64,000 nucleotides of DNA from Phascolomyces articulosus. Lineage: Eukaryota; Mucoromycota; Mucoromycetes; Mucorales; Lichtheimiaceae. Position 1 is the first letter of the stretch, and every line of letters begins with the position of its first letter. The notes under the pieces were generated by a model. That model did not search any database and was not told the DNA's origin. It saw nothing but the letters and a program-made list of their open reading frames with translations. This document shows, piece after piece, positions 24,585 through 35,490 of this stretch. The DNA lies in assembly GCA_025677815.1 (NCBI GenBank), contig JAIXMP010000009.1:1426001-1490000 (forward strand), in the 5' to 3' direction. Made by a program: the position numbers and the translations under genes.

Positions 24585-27137
24585 TTAATCAGCATCACTC
24601 ATAATAGCATCAGCAACTTCATTCAATTTCTTATCCTCTTCTTGTACTGCATCATGGAGTCGTTTATCCGTTTCTTCCTTGAGCATTGCTTCTTTGGCTT
24701 CACGTGTAGGTGGCAATCGTTCGTTTTCTCGATCAGATTGTTTAGCATCTTCGAATGTTGTAATAGCCGATTTAATACCTTCTATACCCAATGCCAATGT
24801 ACCCAAAGGTAATTTGCCTGTAGGTGACAACGTCTTCAATTCCATTACACGCTCCGAATTTTCACGCAATACAGAGAATACGCGTGACATTTTACCAACA
24901 GCAAGAATCTTGTTACGAATAACAGTTCTACGTTCTTCTTGTTCCTTTGAAGACGATGTAGGTTCTTCCAGTGATAATCGATGTTCTTCATCAGCTAATT
25001 CATCTTTACTACAAATGCTCAAGATAGCAATCAACATATCCGTAACTAATTATGTATTGTGTTTTTTTTCATAAGTAAAGATTCGACAACATTACCATGG
25101 CAATCTTATGATGTGTAACCATGTCAACTTAGGAGAATTACCATGGCAATAATACGACGTAACACCAACAACCAAGGTATATAGCCACATATCCATCCCA
25201 AAAAAAAAAAACTTACTCTTTTCACCAACAAATGGCAAACTCCAAGTGAATACATCCATAAAGTTAGGAAGCCAGTAAGGATGAGGTGTACAATTGAACT
25301 GACGAATGTTCATGACATTGTTTTCGTATTTTAAAACAGCAGCCTTGTTGTTATACATGTCTAAATAATTGGGAGCCGAAAAGATGGTCATGACGGAAGG
25401 GAAAGAAGTTGTTTTACTTTTACGATACATGCGATAACCTGCATCTTGAGCCTCATGTGCACGAATGATCGACAATAAGCCATTTCTTTCAAGGAACGCA
25501 CATGCCGCATGATAACTAATAATAATAATAATTATAATAAACAATAATAAATTCCGATGTTTCTTCTTGCATAAACCCCCCTTCCATTTCTGTCTATAGG
25601 TCAAAGATGATGTTTACCTGAAAAAGTAAGAGCAACCTCTCACATTGTTATGAATAAACAATTCATTCGTCTTTTCTTGACCAAATTCTTCCAAAGGATC
25701 AGCCCATAACAAATCACACATTAATCCATGTGTTGGAGGTTCACGGAAACGATCCACCTAATATGTATATAGTTAGATCCCCCGAATCATTTTTTTCATT
25801 CCATTGTTTTTTGTTTCTGCATGAATTTCTCCTTACGTTTCTCAAATCATCCAAAGTTTGCAAATCAGGTGATAAACCACCATGAATACATAAGAATTGA
25901 CGATTCATGATAGCAGCCAAAGGCAATGAACAGAATGAATCCATACATGCTTCATACACTGACTCAGTGTACTTATGTCGACCTAAAGGTAATTGTTATT
26001 TTTTTTAGTAAAGATCTTGATTTCACCACTTTATCATTTTTGTATCACCTTAAATTATGTCTTCCCACACACACACACATATATATATATATAAACATTT
26101 GTACACGAGATAAACTTACATTCAATCTTAAAAGTGAAATAATCTGTCAAATGTCGACATTCATGGTTGCCTCGAAGTAAAAAGAAGGTATCAGGATACC
26201 ACATTTTTAATGACCACAAGTATAATACACACTACAACATTATCATAATCCAGCAGTTTGAACAAGGAAATTCGGAACACAAATCCGGGATTTATCGCCG
26301 CAAAAAAAAAAAAAATTAGTTTAGCCAAAGTTTGAAATAACATAGTGGGAGAAACACACAGACATTTTTACCCACCCCGCACAAAAAGACACACATACAA
26401 AAGCCTAAGCCCTATTTCTTTACCTCAATTGAAAAATAACCTCTATCAACATAATCACCCAAGAATAAATATCTTGTTGTTGCAGGATCTCCACCCACTT
26501 CAAATAATTTCATCAAATCATAATATTGACCATGAATATCACCACATACTATTATTATATAGGATTTGAATCGTTTTATGTTAAAGGCCTCGAACACTTT
26601 TTTTTCCCGATATAATCAAATAGATAATGGTATAGTTTTTTTTTTTTTTTTTTTTTTACCTGTGATGGGAGCACCTACTTCCAATAAATTGGGCTCTGTC
26701 TTTAGAATCTCGGATCCCTTTTCAATAATATACAATGCTTGTTCTTCAGATAATCGTCCTTCTCGATAAAAATGATCTTTTAAAAATGCAATATCTGGTA
26801 AACCCGGTCGTTCTTTACTCCAAAATTCTTCGTCTGTTGGAAGAGATACAGCGGGTGCAGGAACATCTAAAAAAAACATACACAAGCACACATATAATGG
26901 TTTCATTCTATTTTAATTATTTTATTTCTTTTTTTTTTTTCATTATTGAAAATGAACATGAATAAAAGAAAAAAGTTTACCTTTAATGACTCGTTCTTTA
27001 GTACTTACGATGGTACCATCCTCTGTTTTGTGTACACTAAAGTCAATGGTAGGAATCTCGGGTTTATTTTGTAAACGACGAATAGCAGGGCTTACATCCA
27101 CCTTGCTTTCAAATTGTTGTTGTTCATCAGTATCCAT
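24585..27137 (-). CDS. CNA1: Calcineurin A, Ca2+/calmodulin phosphatase
   Basis: Eight exons (27137-26981, 26866-26660, 26548-26424, 26231-26120, 25982-25837, 25757-25618, 25515-25217, 25045-24585) encode 548 residues. This is the catalytic subunit of protein phosphatase 2B, which dephosphorylates Crz1/NFAT-type factors after Ca2+ signals. The metal-site motifs 'GDIHGQ' (124-129), 'GDYVDRG' (152-158) and 'RGNHE' (183-187) are intact. The regulatory part is complete too: the calcineurin-B helix '[15 protein letters not shown]', a calmodulin-binding segment '[17 protein letters not shown]' (about 439-455), and the autoinhibitory '[17 protein letters not shown]' region (about 485-501). The exon 7/8 junction falls inside the B-binding helix. 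In Mucorales calcineurin controls the yeast-hypha switch and is the target of FK506; that is family knowledge. Nothing looks broken. Confidence 0.97.
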
Positions 27138-27624
27138 AATTCAAAGAAAAGAAAACGAGGAAAGGGGGATGAAGGTTTTTTTTTTTTAGAAAAGAAGTTT
27201 TTTTTTAATGTAACAAGCAAAAAGAAGCTCACAAGAAAGGTCCGTTCTTTTTTTTTTTCTCGAGAGTATGCTATGCACCTGAGCGGAAATTTAAAATAAT
27301 ATTCAATTAGCCAATCAATTAAAAGTTTTGGGTTTGTTACCAATGTATCAAACGAGTTCCCTTCCTCAACCAAACAAAATCAACAATAAACGTACCTTTT
27401 TCGACCTGGCGCCTGGGTCAAAGAAAAAAAAACTATACATCGAAAGAAGATCAGTTTTGTCTACTAATCCCAAATATATGAAAATAGTGCAACAACACCC
27501 ACAAGTGTAAGATGTATGGAAAAAACCCCAGCAGGAGAAACCCTTAAATGTCATTAAATATTTACAAAGATATATTTGCAATGAATTATTCTACTCTACT
27601 TTTTATCCTTAATCCATCACACCA

Positions 27625-27655
<31 letters not shown>

Positions 27656-28287
27656 TATATAATACAAAAAAAAGAGAGGATGATCCAGTGTACGTAGCAT
27701 ATTGATAAGTAAAAACAAAATAGAGTGTGTACATTTTATATCATGATATACAATCTCCCCACACCTAAACAGATATAATACAAATCAAGGACAAAAATAT
27801 AATATTTAATAACCACTTATTGATCTGTTAGTTTGCTGAATACAGTGGAAAATATTATTTTACTAAAGGGAAAGAAGAAAGAATAGCAACAAAAAAAAAT
27901 GTATAAACTTACCCAAAGCCTGTACTTTTTTTCTTTGAACGAGATGAAACCGGAATCAAGCTGAACAAGCAGACTTCATCATTTTTATGAGAATAATTTA
28001 TATAATATATATAGTATTCAGATTAACAAGAGATACAGCAAAAGAAAGTATTTATGACCAGTGAAAAAAATTTGCCATTACCAACGCTATTATACAGATA
28101 GATCACCAAAGAGAAAGAAAAACCGTCTTGAGTGGGATGGATCTTGTAGAAAAAAGAAAATAAAATAGAAGAAGCATACTGTATTATTTATTGCCATTAT
28201 CTTATAAAATAGTAGCAACATTTTGTGGTTGTCAATAGAGAAGAAAGGAATATCTATATATTTATTTTACCGTCATCCTATTCTTAT
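27138..28287. other. Intergenic region with retroelement scrap
   Basis: Upstream of calcineurin A. It contains the retroelement-like fragment at 27276-27432 (separate entry), a TA run at 27632-27660, and otherwise AT-rich sequence without a supported gene. The first 100 bases, with poly-A/T tracts, are presumably the calcineurin promoter. Confidence 0.5.
27276..27432 (+). mobile_element. Dispersed repeat fragment (non-LTR relic)
   Basis: Bases 27276-27347 match, by eye, the reverse complement of 55766-55836: both carry 'CACCTGAGCGGAA', then 'TTCAATTAGCCAATCAATTA', then a 'TTTGTT.CCAATGTAT' end. The second copy runs straight into a reverse-transcriptase zinc-binding segment. Bases 27378-27432 match the reverse complement of about 51902-51965, sharing 'GATAAACGTACC'-like and 'GCGCCTGGGTCAAAG'-like words with several substitutions. 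The fragment is therefore stitched from sequence found at two other sites, as expected for a truncated copy of one repetitive element. No open frame survives. Confidence 0.55.
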
Positions 28288-28438
28288 TTACCTTGTCAGA
28301 AAAAGACTTGTTAAATAATTAGGTGGAAGAGAAATACAGGATCCATAAAGTAAATCCATGTATATCAATATGAACGAGTTTGTTATATAAAGAAATAGAA
28401 AAGGTTGATATATTAAACTAACAATTATTAGCAATGGA

Positions 28439-30109
28439 TTATGTGTGTACGTACGTATCACGATGTTTATCCTCAATCAAAATTCCTATCGTATCCCCCT
28501 CTCTAATTACTTTAATCAAATCAATATTATAATAATGAAGCTTAGCTCCATAGATATTAAGTAACGGTGAAAGATTCTCCTTTGTAATCGGCACTGGAAT
28601 GTCAATGTCAACAGTGAAACTAACCAAATACTCAATATAAATATCGAGTGAAATTGTTTTTTGGAATGTCTTTTGCCCATTCAGGTGGTTTTTGATTACT
28701 GGCATTTTCATTCATAGCAATTCTTTTGTAACAGTATTTTGGAGGAACTTCTTCATGATGTGAATCTCCTCTTTGATGACGACCTTCTATTTCAGAATCA
28801 GCAGTGGCAGCAGCTATTTCACTTGTTGAAGGATCAAAGAACCCATTTCTGCTATGTTGCTTGTTAAGATCCATTTGACTAGGAGTAGCAATTGGCTGTT
28901 TTGGCACACTATCCAAGTTATCTGCCAACTCTTTCATATTATCCTTTCATATTGTTCTGCTTGAGCAGGAGTTGGAATGGGTTTGGGCTTAGCTTTACGA
29001 TGGTGATGATGATGATCATCATCCATATCAGCACTATCATCATCTTTTGCATCTGTTGAAAATGATCAAGAGTCGTAACCGTGATCAGTATTGTTATTAT
29101 CACTGGTCATAAAGAGTTTTTCGAAAAGACATTCATTATTTTAATATTCTTCAGAAATATTTCCACCACTCGTTCAAGCAATGTGGCTTGAGGATTATTA
29201 CAAGAGTAATGCAAAAATCTTGGGGGACAGGTTAATGTTTTTTTTTCAGAAATATTGAACTGATCACACCACCAATTTCAGGAACATCAGTTCTTTTTAT
29301 AGAGGCAATATTTTCATGTGCAGTGTCAATCAATATCTTGCGAAAGCCTGATTCAGAACTGTGTTTGTTTTTTTCAACATTTTCATCATTGTCATAATTT
29401 TCATGAAGACCTCTACATATTCCGCATATCTCATCATACAGGTGCTGAGCTTCTATATCATCTTTAGAAAGATATAATGGTTCAAATAACTTCTTAAGAA
29501 TATCGTCTTCACCAGTTTCTGGCGCAATTAAAACCTTTGCCTTGTCATACAACGATTTTCTGAACTCAATTGCTAAAATGTCCATTTTCATTTTTTCATC
29601 GTCGTCTTCATCATTATTATTATCATCCTTACTATTTTCATCGAAAACATCATGATCCATGAGTTGGTACTTTCCTGATGTTCTTCTAATTGGTGACCTT
29701 TAGGGTGTGGTATATGCTACTCTTCAGCTTCTACTAGATGACCCATAGTTTGACATGTTTCTTTTCCAGGCAAAAGGATTTGTGACGGAACTTTTTCTTT
29801 TTCCTTCATTGCTTTTGCTTTTAAAATCAAACCCTCTGTTTCAAATATTGGCGTCTTAGCTTGACATTTTTGAGCTTTAGCTTGGTAAACACTTGTTGGT
29901 GCATTATATTCTTCTGCTTTGGGAAATTTTTCGTTTACAGCAGCTTCAAATTTCAATCCAAGCGCATAACAACTCACAAAAGAAACAATATCAATATTTA
30001 TTTGAGTGTCTTTATCAACACGTTTCCCATGCAGAATAGGTTGTTCTTCTTGGTGTAGCAGTCTCACTAGTGGATAGCACATTATTTCTGCGTACGGATG
30101 CTTCATCAT
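28439..30109 (-). pseudogene. Frameshifted, unrecognised coding region
   Basis: Four minus-strand open frames follow one another: 30109-29717, 29660-29232, 28937-28632 and 28711-28439. They are linked by readable coding sequence in changing frames with stops between. The composition is protein-like: 'FPKAEEYNAPTSVYQAKAQ'; an acidic 'NNNDEDDDEKMKMDI' run followed by 'YLSKDDIEAQHLYDEICGIC'; then 'KPKPIPTPAQAEQYE' broken by a frameshift before 'MKELADNLDSVPKQPIATP'. At 28690-28640 two overlapping frames both look used, a mark of a single-base indel. I recognise no family. The simplest reading is one gene of 450 or more residues, broken by at least three indels or stops. Unrecognised introns are an alternative, but I find no consistent donor/acceptor set. 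Confidence 0.4.
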
Positions 30110-30651
30110 AACGTGAGGTCCATAGTCCTCTCGAACGCCAGATTGTTGTTAGGTAGAAGTAATAGCAGGAGGAGGAATAAGAGATTCAGATTCAGGTCGG
30201 TAGTAAACGTGGAAATTTGGGGGAGGGAGTATTGCAATTGTTTTGTATTTTTCTCTGTTATAGAATTTATAATTAGATCGATCATGCTCATTATAGATCC
30301 TTCCTTTCCCTTCGAAAGTTCTAATTAATATATAGACTACGTATCTTGTTATAGTATAAAAAAAACTGATAGTGTAAGAAAGAGAAAAAAATAGGTAGGA
30401 GTGCCCCATATCCATGTTAATAACAATAATTTATTTTATCAACACTAGCAATATAATAATATATCATGGGATACAAATACCAAGTGCTATAAGCTATACT
30501 ACATAAATATCTATTGCCACAGCTAGAAGGAATATTTTTACAGGTATTATCTTCAAGCCGTTTTTTCACCCACTTCTAACTTGCACAAGTATTCATACCA
30601 TCGCACATGAAAACTTGTTATGCTCAAAAATCTACCGCCATTAAGGGATAA

Positions 30652-31006
30652 CTATTTGTTAAAGACTTGTGCTTTTTTTTTCATAAAATTCTTGCTTTTC
30701 TTCAAGTTCATCAATTGTTGCATATAATATATATAATATATTAAATAAATTGGTCGTTCATGATAATAAAATGTCATATCAAATATTCTATACACAAGTT
30801 TTCTCTTTAGGTGCTCCTTTAAACAACAAAAAAAATGATGCATTCCAACGTGACACCTTTCTAACACCATTAGGTTTTTGATCTTGAGTAGTAGATTGAG
30901 AATTCATTAAAAAAATTAATTGATGAGTTAAAAAAAACAAATGGGAGGGACAAGGCGTTTCATACAAACACCGGCGGTGCATAGCAATCATGATTCGGTC
31001 ATTCAA
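30652..31006 (-). pseudogene. Small frameshifted coding relic
   Basis: Two minus-strand frames overlap at a poly-T run near 30830. The upstream one reads 'QDQKPNGVRKVSRWNA' and then derails. The downstream one continues smoothly as 'LKEHLKRKLVYRIFDM'. Joined, the 'SRWNA...FKEHLKR' segment reads like the start of a DNA-binding or HMG-like domain seen in repetitive fungal ORFs, but I cannot name it. The frame change within a homopolymer suggests a decayed copy, or possibly an assembly error in the T run. It lies just upstream of the acyltransferase gene, on the opposite strand. Confidence 0.3.
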
Positions 31007-31214
31007 ATGAGTTCATCCCAGCATTCAAAGATTGTGTTACTATACGTGCAAAGCTGTTGATATAAACTGCTTATTTTTTCTCATTGGCATGTGAGGAACA
31101 ATATCATACTTCTTCTTCCTCTTTCTCTCTCTCTTTAAATATATATAAATATATATACCCCCTCTTTTCCTTTCTATCTTATATATCCTTTTTTTATTTA
31201 TATTATAAGTCGTC

Positions 31215-33925
31215 ATGGATACACTTGCTTATGGTACAGTAAAAGCTATGTTTAATGTAGCTGCTTCTATTTTCTTTCGAGAAATAAGATCTACAGGAGC
31301 TTCTCAAGTTCCAGAAAAAGATCCAGTCATTTTCATTGTGGGTCCACATGCAAATCAATTTGTTGATCCGGTAATGTCCTTTTTTTTTTTTTTTTTTTTT
31401 GAAAAAAGTCAACCGCCTCCTTTTTTTACTAATAATTGGAACGTTTATCATATCTATTAGGGCATGGTCCTTATTACCAACCCTCGACAATTTGCACCAC
31501 TTATGGCTAAATCGTCATTTAAGAAAAAAGTCATTGGTCAACTTGCAACATTACTTAAAGCAAGTAAGTTCGAGAAAAAACAAAATAAAATAATATATAC
31601 GTGGAAGAATAGGATTATTTTTATCTGATTTACTCTATTATTCTCCTTGACGAAAAAAAAAGTCCCTGTCATTCGACCACAAGATCTTGCATCAAAAGGC
31701 AAAGGCACTGTTCGATTTTCAAACGACGGTACTCGTTTAATAGGCACTGATACCCAATTCAAAGAACAAGTAGCAGCACGCGATTTGATTTCGTTGAGCA
31801 AAACATTAAAAGTTCAAGTAGCAGAAGTGGTTTCAGATACCGAACTCGTGTTGAAGAGTCCAATGGCTACCGAATCTGTTGAATCACAAGAGGAGGATGC
31901 TCCCTACAAAATCATTCCACATATTGATCAAAGTAAATTGTATGATCAAGTCCATAAACGACTCTCTGAATCTGGTTCTATTGTCATTTTTCCTGAAGGT
32001 GGTAGTCATGATCGTTCGGAAATGCTTCCTCTCAAAGGTATCTGTTTTTTATTTTTCTCATTGATGACTATCATTGATAGTAACGACCATTATGATCATG
32101 TGCTAATTTATGACTATTATTCTATAAGCTGGTTTTGCTATTATGGCATTAGGTGCTATGGCTGAACATCCGGATATTTCAGTCAAGGTAATGTATATAA
32201 ATAACAATGCAAAAAAAAAGTGATCATCACCATCCATATCCTGGTAATACAATAAAAAGACTTATGCATCATCATATGATTGTTTTAATTTTATATAGAT
32301 TGTCCCTGTCGGTAAGTAATATATACACAGATATGGATTGAGTTGCCTATTGAACTTTATATATAAATTGATGCTTAATAAAAAAAATTATTGAATTAAT
32401 TTTGCATGATTAATATATAATTTAGGATTAAACTATTTTCATCCACACAAATTCCGATCTCGTGCTGTCATTTCTTATGGTTCACCCGTTACCGTTGAAA
32501 AAGAGTGGGTTGAAATGTATAAACAAGGAGGCAGTGCTAAGCGTGAGGCGATTGCAGCTCTTTTGGAAGCAGGACATGAGGGTTTAAAAAGTGTCACTGT
32601 AAATGCACCAAGTTATGATACTCTTATGGTAATAAATCCCGCTCTCATAGCTTGTACTACTTATTCACTTATTTTGCTGTCAAAAAAAAAAGACTCAATT
32701 TCATTTGACATATGAAAATGTAAAATCGGTAATAATTTATTTATTTTTGGATTATTATTGTTATTATTAATAGATCATTGCTGCTGCACGTCGACTTTAT
32801 CGCCCTGTATCTGAACATAAATTACGATTGGATCAAGTGGTTGAATTGAATCGTCGATTTTTACTTGGTTACAAACATTTTGAAAATGATCCAAGATTAA
32901 TTGAATTGGCTCGTAAAGTGCAAGCTTATAATAATACGTTGAAATATTTTGGATTGCGTGATCATCAAGTGGAAAGAACAAAGACGGCTCCTTTAAATGC
33001 CGTTTCTTTGTTATTGACTCGTGTTGCTCGTTTACTTGGTCTTGCCTGTGTTGGATTTCCAGCGTAAGTAAGAGATTTTTTATTATGTATAATATAAAGA
33101 AACTAAATGGTCTTTATAAATATATATATATATATATATAGTTTACTTTTGAATTCTCCCATTGTTCTTCTTGTTTCTATCATTAGTCGAAAGAAGCAAA
33201 AAGGTATGTTTTATCAGAGATATGAATGTGTACCAATATGAAAAAATATATGTACCAACAAGTAGTTATATTATAGAGGCACTTGCTGGATCCAATGTTA
33301 AAATTGCTGCTCGTGATGTTCTTGCCACTTGGAAAGTACTTGTCGTTGCCGTTTTTGCACCTATTCTCTATGGCTTCTATTCTACCATTCTATTTATTAC
33401 TCTTTACTTTTCAAAACATCATGAAATGGGTTTGGGACGCATTTTTGGATGGTCTGTGGCTAGTTATGTTGCTCAACCCTTTTTGCATTATGCTGGTGTT
33501 CGACTTTTAGAAACCGGTGTTGATTTATACAAGTACGTATAATAGAAAAAAGAGATCTGTGTGTAAATATATATCACTTTATTCACTTAATGATTTATTT
33601 ATTTAGGTCATTGAACCCATTGCTTCTTGCCACATTTAATCCAGGATCAGCAGCCCATGTTCGTACCATGCGTGAAAAATTATCGGATGATATTACTTCC
33701 TTTGTGAATGAAAATGGACCTTCTGCACTTGAAGATTTTGATCCACATCGATTTGATAATTTAGAACAGCGTGGTATATTTGATGGGTCTACTATTCCAT
33801 GGCTTGGTCATGATCGATCCTTATTTAATTTCCATTCCTCTTCTAGTAGTAGTCTTGCCTCTTCTTCATCAGGTCTCACATCATCTTCATCGGATGATGG
33901 TAAGAAGGCTATTAAATCTGCTTGA
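31215..33925 (+). CDS. GPT2: Glycerol-3-phosphate O-acyltransferase (Gpt2/Sct1 type)
   Basis: Ten exons (31215-31370, 31461-31563, 31663-32037, 32129-32187, 32299-32311, 32426-32628, 32774-33063, 33142-33203, 33277-33532, 33607-33925) encode 611 residues. The enzyme makes lysophosphatidic acid from glycerol-3-phosphate and acyl-CoA at the ER, the first step of glycerolipid synthesis. The acyltransferase blocks are visible: 'GPHANQFVDP' with His45 and Asp51, 'FPEGGSHDRSEMLPLK' and 'IVPVGLNYFHPHKFRSRA'. A long insertion between blocks, membrane segments near residues 400-430 and 445-495, and a C-terminal Ser-rich tail match the yeast Gpt2/Sct1 plan, although the protein is somewhat shorter than the roughly 750 residues of yeast. 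Exon 5 is only 13 nt ('ATTGTCCCTGTCG'); it is needed to complete the IVPVG motif. The gene has only a relic upstream and a long empty stretch downstream. Confidence 0.93.
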
Positions 33926-35031
33926 TTGAATCTATCCCATTTATCAATAGCATTTTGTTTCATTCCATTTTTTTTATTTCATAATAACCACTACATATCT
34001 TTTTTTTACATTTCATTTTCATTTTCATTATTTTTTAATAAATAAAATTTTGGGCAAAGTAGTCGTTTGCAAGCAGGTTTACAAATTTATTTGCATCTCT
34101 CCACACTTTTGTAATAGTATCCTGTTATATGGCATAAATCCAAAGTATATCCAGTTAGTGCTTTCACAATGCTTTCATAAATAAATATAACAAAAAAAAA
34201 TTGTATATAACAATATATGTATTATAAAAAAATATTATACAATTTTACATGTATATATTCATTGAAGATAGGGAACAATCCAATAAATAAGAAGGATGAG
34301 GCACGCATTGTACTAAATTAACAATATAATGGAATAAAGACTTTCATAGACATAAAAGAAATAGCGAAGACATATGCTGTAAAACAAATTTATTAGGGGC
34401 ATAATATTTCTGGGACATTTTAATATTTTGTTCACATCCTTCATAATGAAAAAGAACTTTCAGTATATTGCATATCTTTTGTAAATTAACAATATTTTAT
34501 AAATAAAGCTTTGTATTATTTAATTTTACATCAAAGTGTTTTATGATCAATTGAATCAGCATCATATATCGTAAAAAGAATCATTAACTGAAAAATTAAA
34601 TAGTGTATGCTTTGATATGGCTTAAAAAAATTCGCATACAACTTTTGTAATACTTGATATCACAATAGACAAAAAAGCAGTAAATGTTATGGCTGTATTG
34701 TATTCACTCAAAACATTCTATCATTATCTCTGTTGCAATGATTGTTCGAGAATAAAATGTACTCTTGGACAAATAAATCGGCGCTACGGAGAAATGTATG
34801 CAAAACCTTTGCAGTGAAGTACGCCGCACCAGGTACACACACTCAGCTAGGTAATCACCTTTAACTCTATTTCCACGTCAATGACATTGTCTATACTCTT
34901 TTTTTTGACATTGGCTTCATTGACTTTTTACTATAACTTCTTTACTATTAAAAAAGCTTCACGGTCGGAATTTCAAAAAATAAAATAAAAAGAGACCTTT
35001 TCGTGTTCTTTCTTTCCCTTTTTCTTTCTCT

Positions 35032-35253
35032 TTAACCATAGACAATTGTGACGCAAATACCTTGTTTGGTTCCTGCAAAGTGCTGCAGCTTTGGCTTGAG
35101 GATCCGTGCTCCATAGGCCTCTTGATAGGGCTGTTGGCCTGTATAGGCATTAAACGTAATGGAGTACAGTTGTCTTTTCCCTTTAAACTGATTCATTACC
35201 GAATGAAAGATTACTGAGAGTGGATCAGTTGGCTGTGAATGCTTGGCAACAAG
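35032..35253 (-). pseudogene. Possible terminal exon of unknown gene
   Basis: A minus-strand open stretch begins right after an acceptor-like 'gccggtag' and ends in TAA. It encodes 73 residues that look like real protein: 'HSQPTDPLSVIFHSV', 'KRQLYSITFNAYTGQQPY' and 'YGARILKPKLQHFAG'. The GC content is clearly higher than the surroundings. No good upstream exon is found. It could be the last exon of a decayed gene or part of an unrecognised element; I recognise no family. Confidence 0.3.
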
Positions 35254-35410
35254 CTACCGGCCTGCTTGTGTGGAATAGCACAGAACTTTTTCTTTTTTTC
35301 TTTTGTCTATAGGTATTCAAGACTTTCACGCCAAACAAGGGACGTAAGATATCCTTGATTCAATTCAACATTTGGAAAGTTTGGATCTCAATACTGTTTT
35401 TTTTTGTAGG

Positions 35411-35490
35411 CTCTCGAGACTTTCAAGGTACTCAGGCAAGACTTTCATGACTTTCAAAACTTTCAAGGCACGCGAAGCTTTCAAGATTTC
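35411..35490 (+). repeat. Degenerate GACTTTCAAG repeat patch
   Basis: The core 'ACTTTCA' or 'GCTTTCA', often as 'GACTTTCAAGG', occurs five times in 80 bases with irregular spacing, and once more at 35323. It looks like a decayed minisatellite. No function can be assigned. Confidence 0.5.

Noticed and set aside
27092..27373. 93-residue minus-strand ORF upstream of calcineurin, considered as an N-terminal extension
   Set aside because: Its frame passes through homopolymers and the repeat scrap, and it does not continue into the calcineurin start; the calcineurin ATG at 27137 fits family length.
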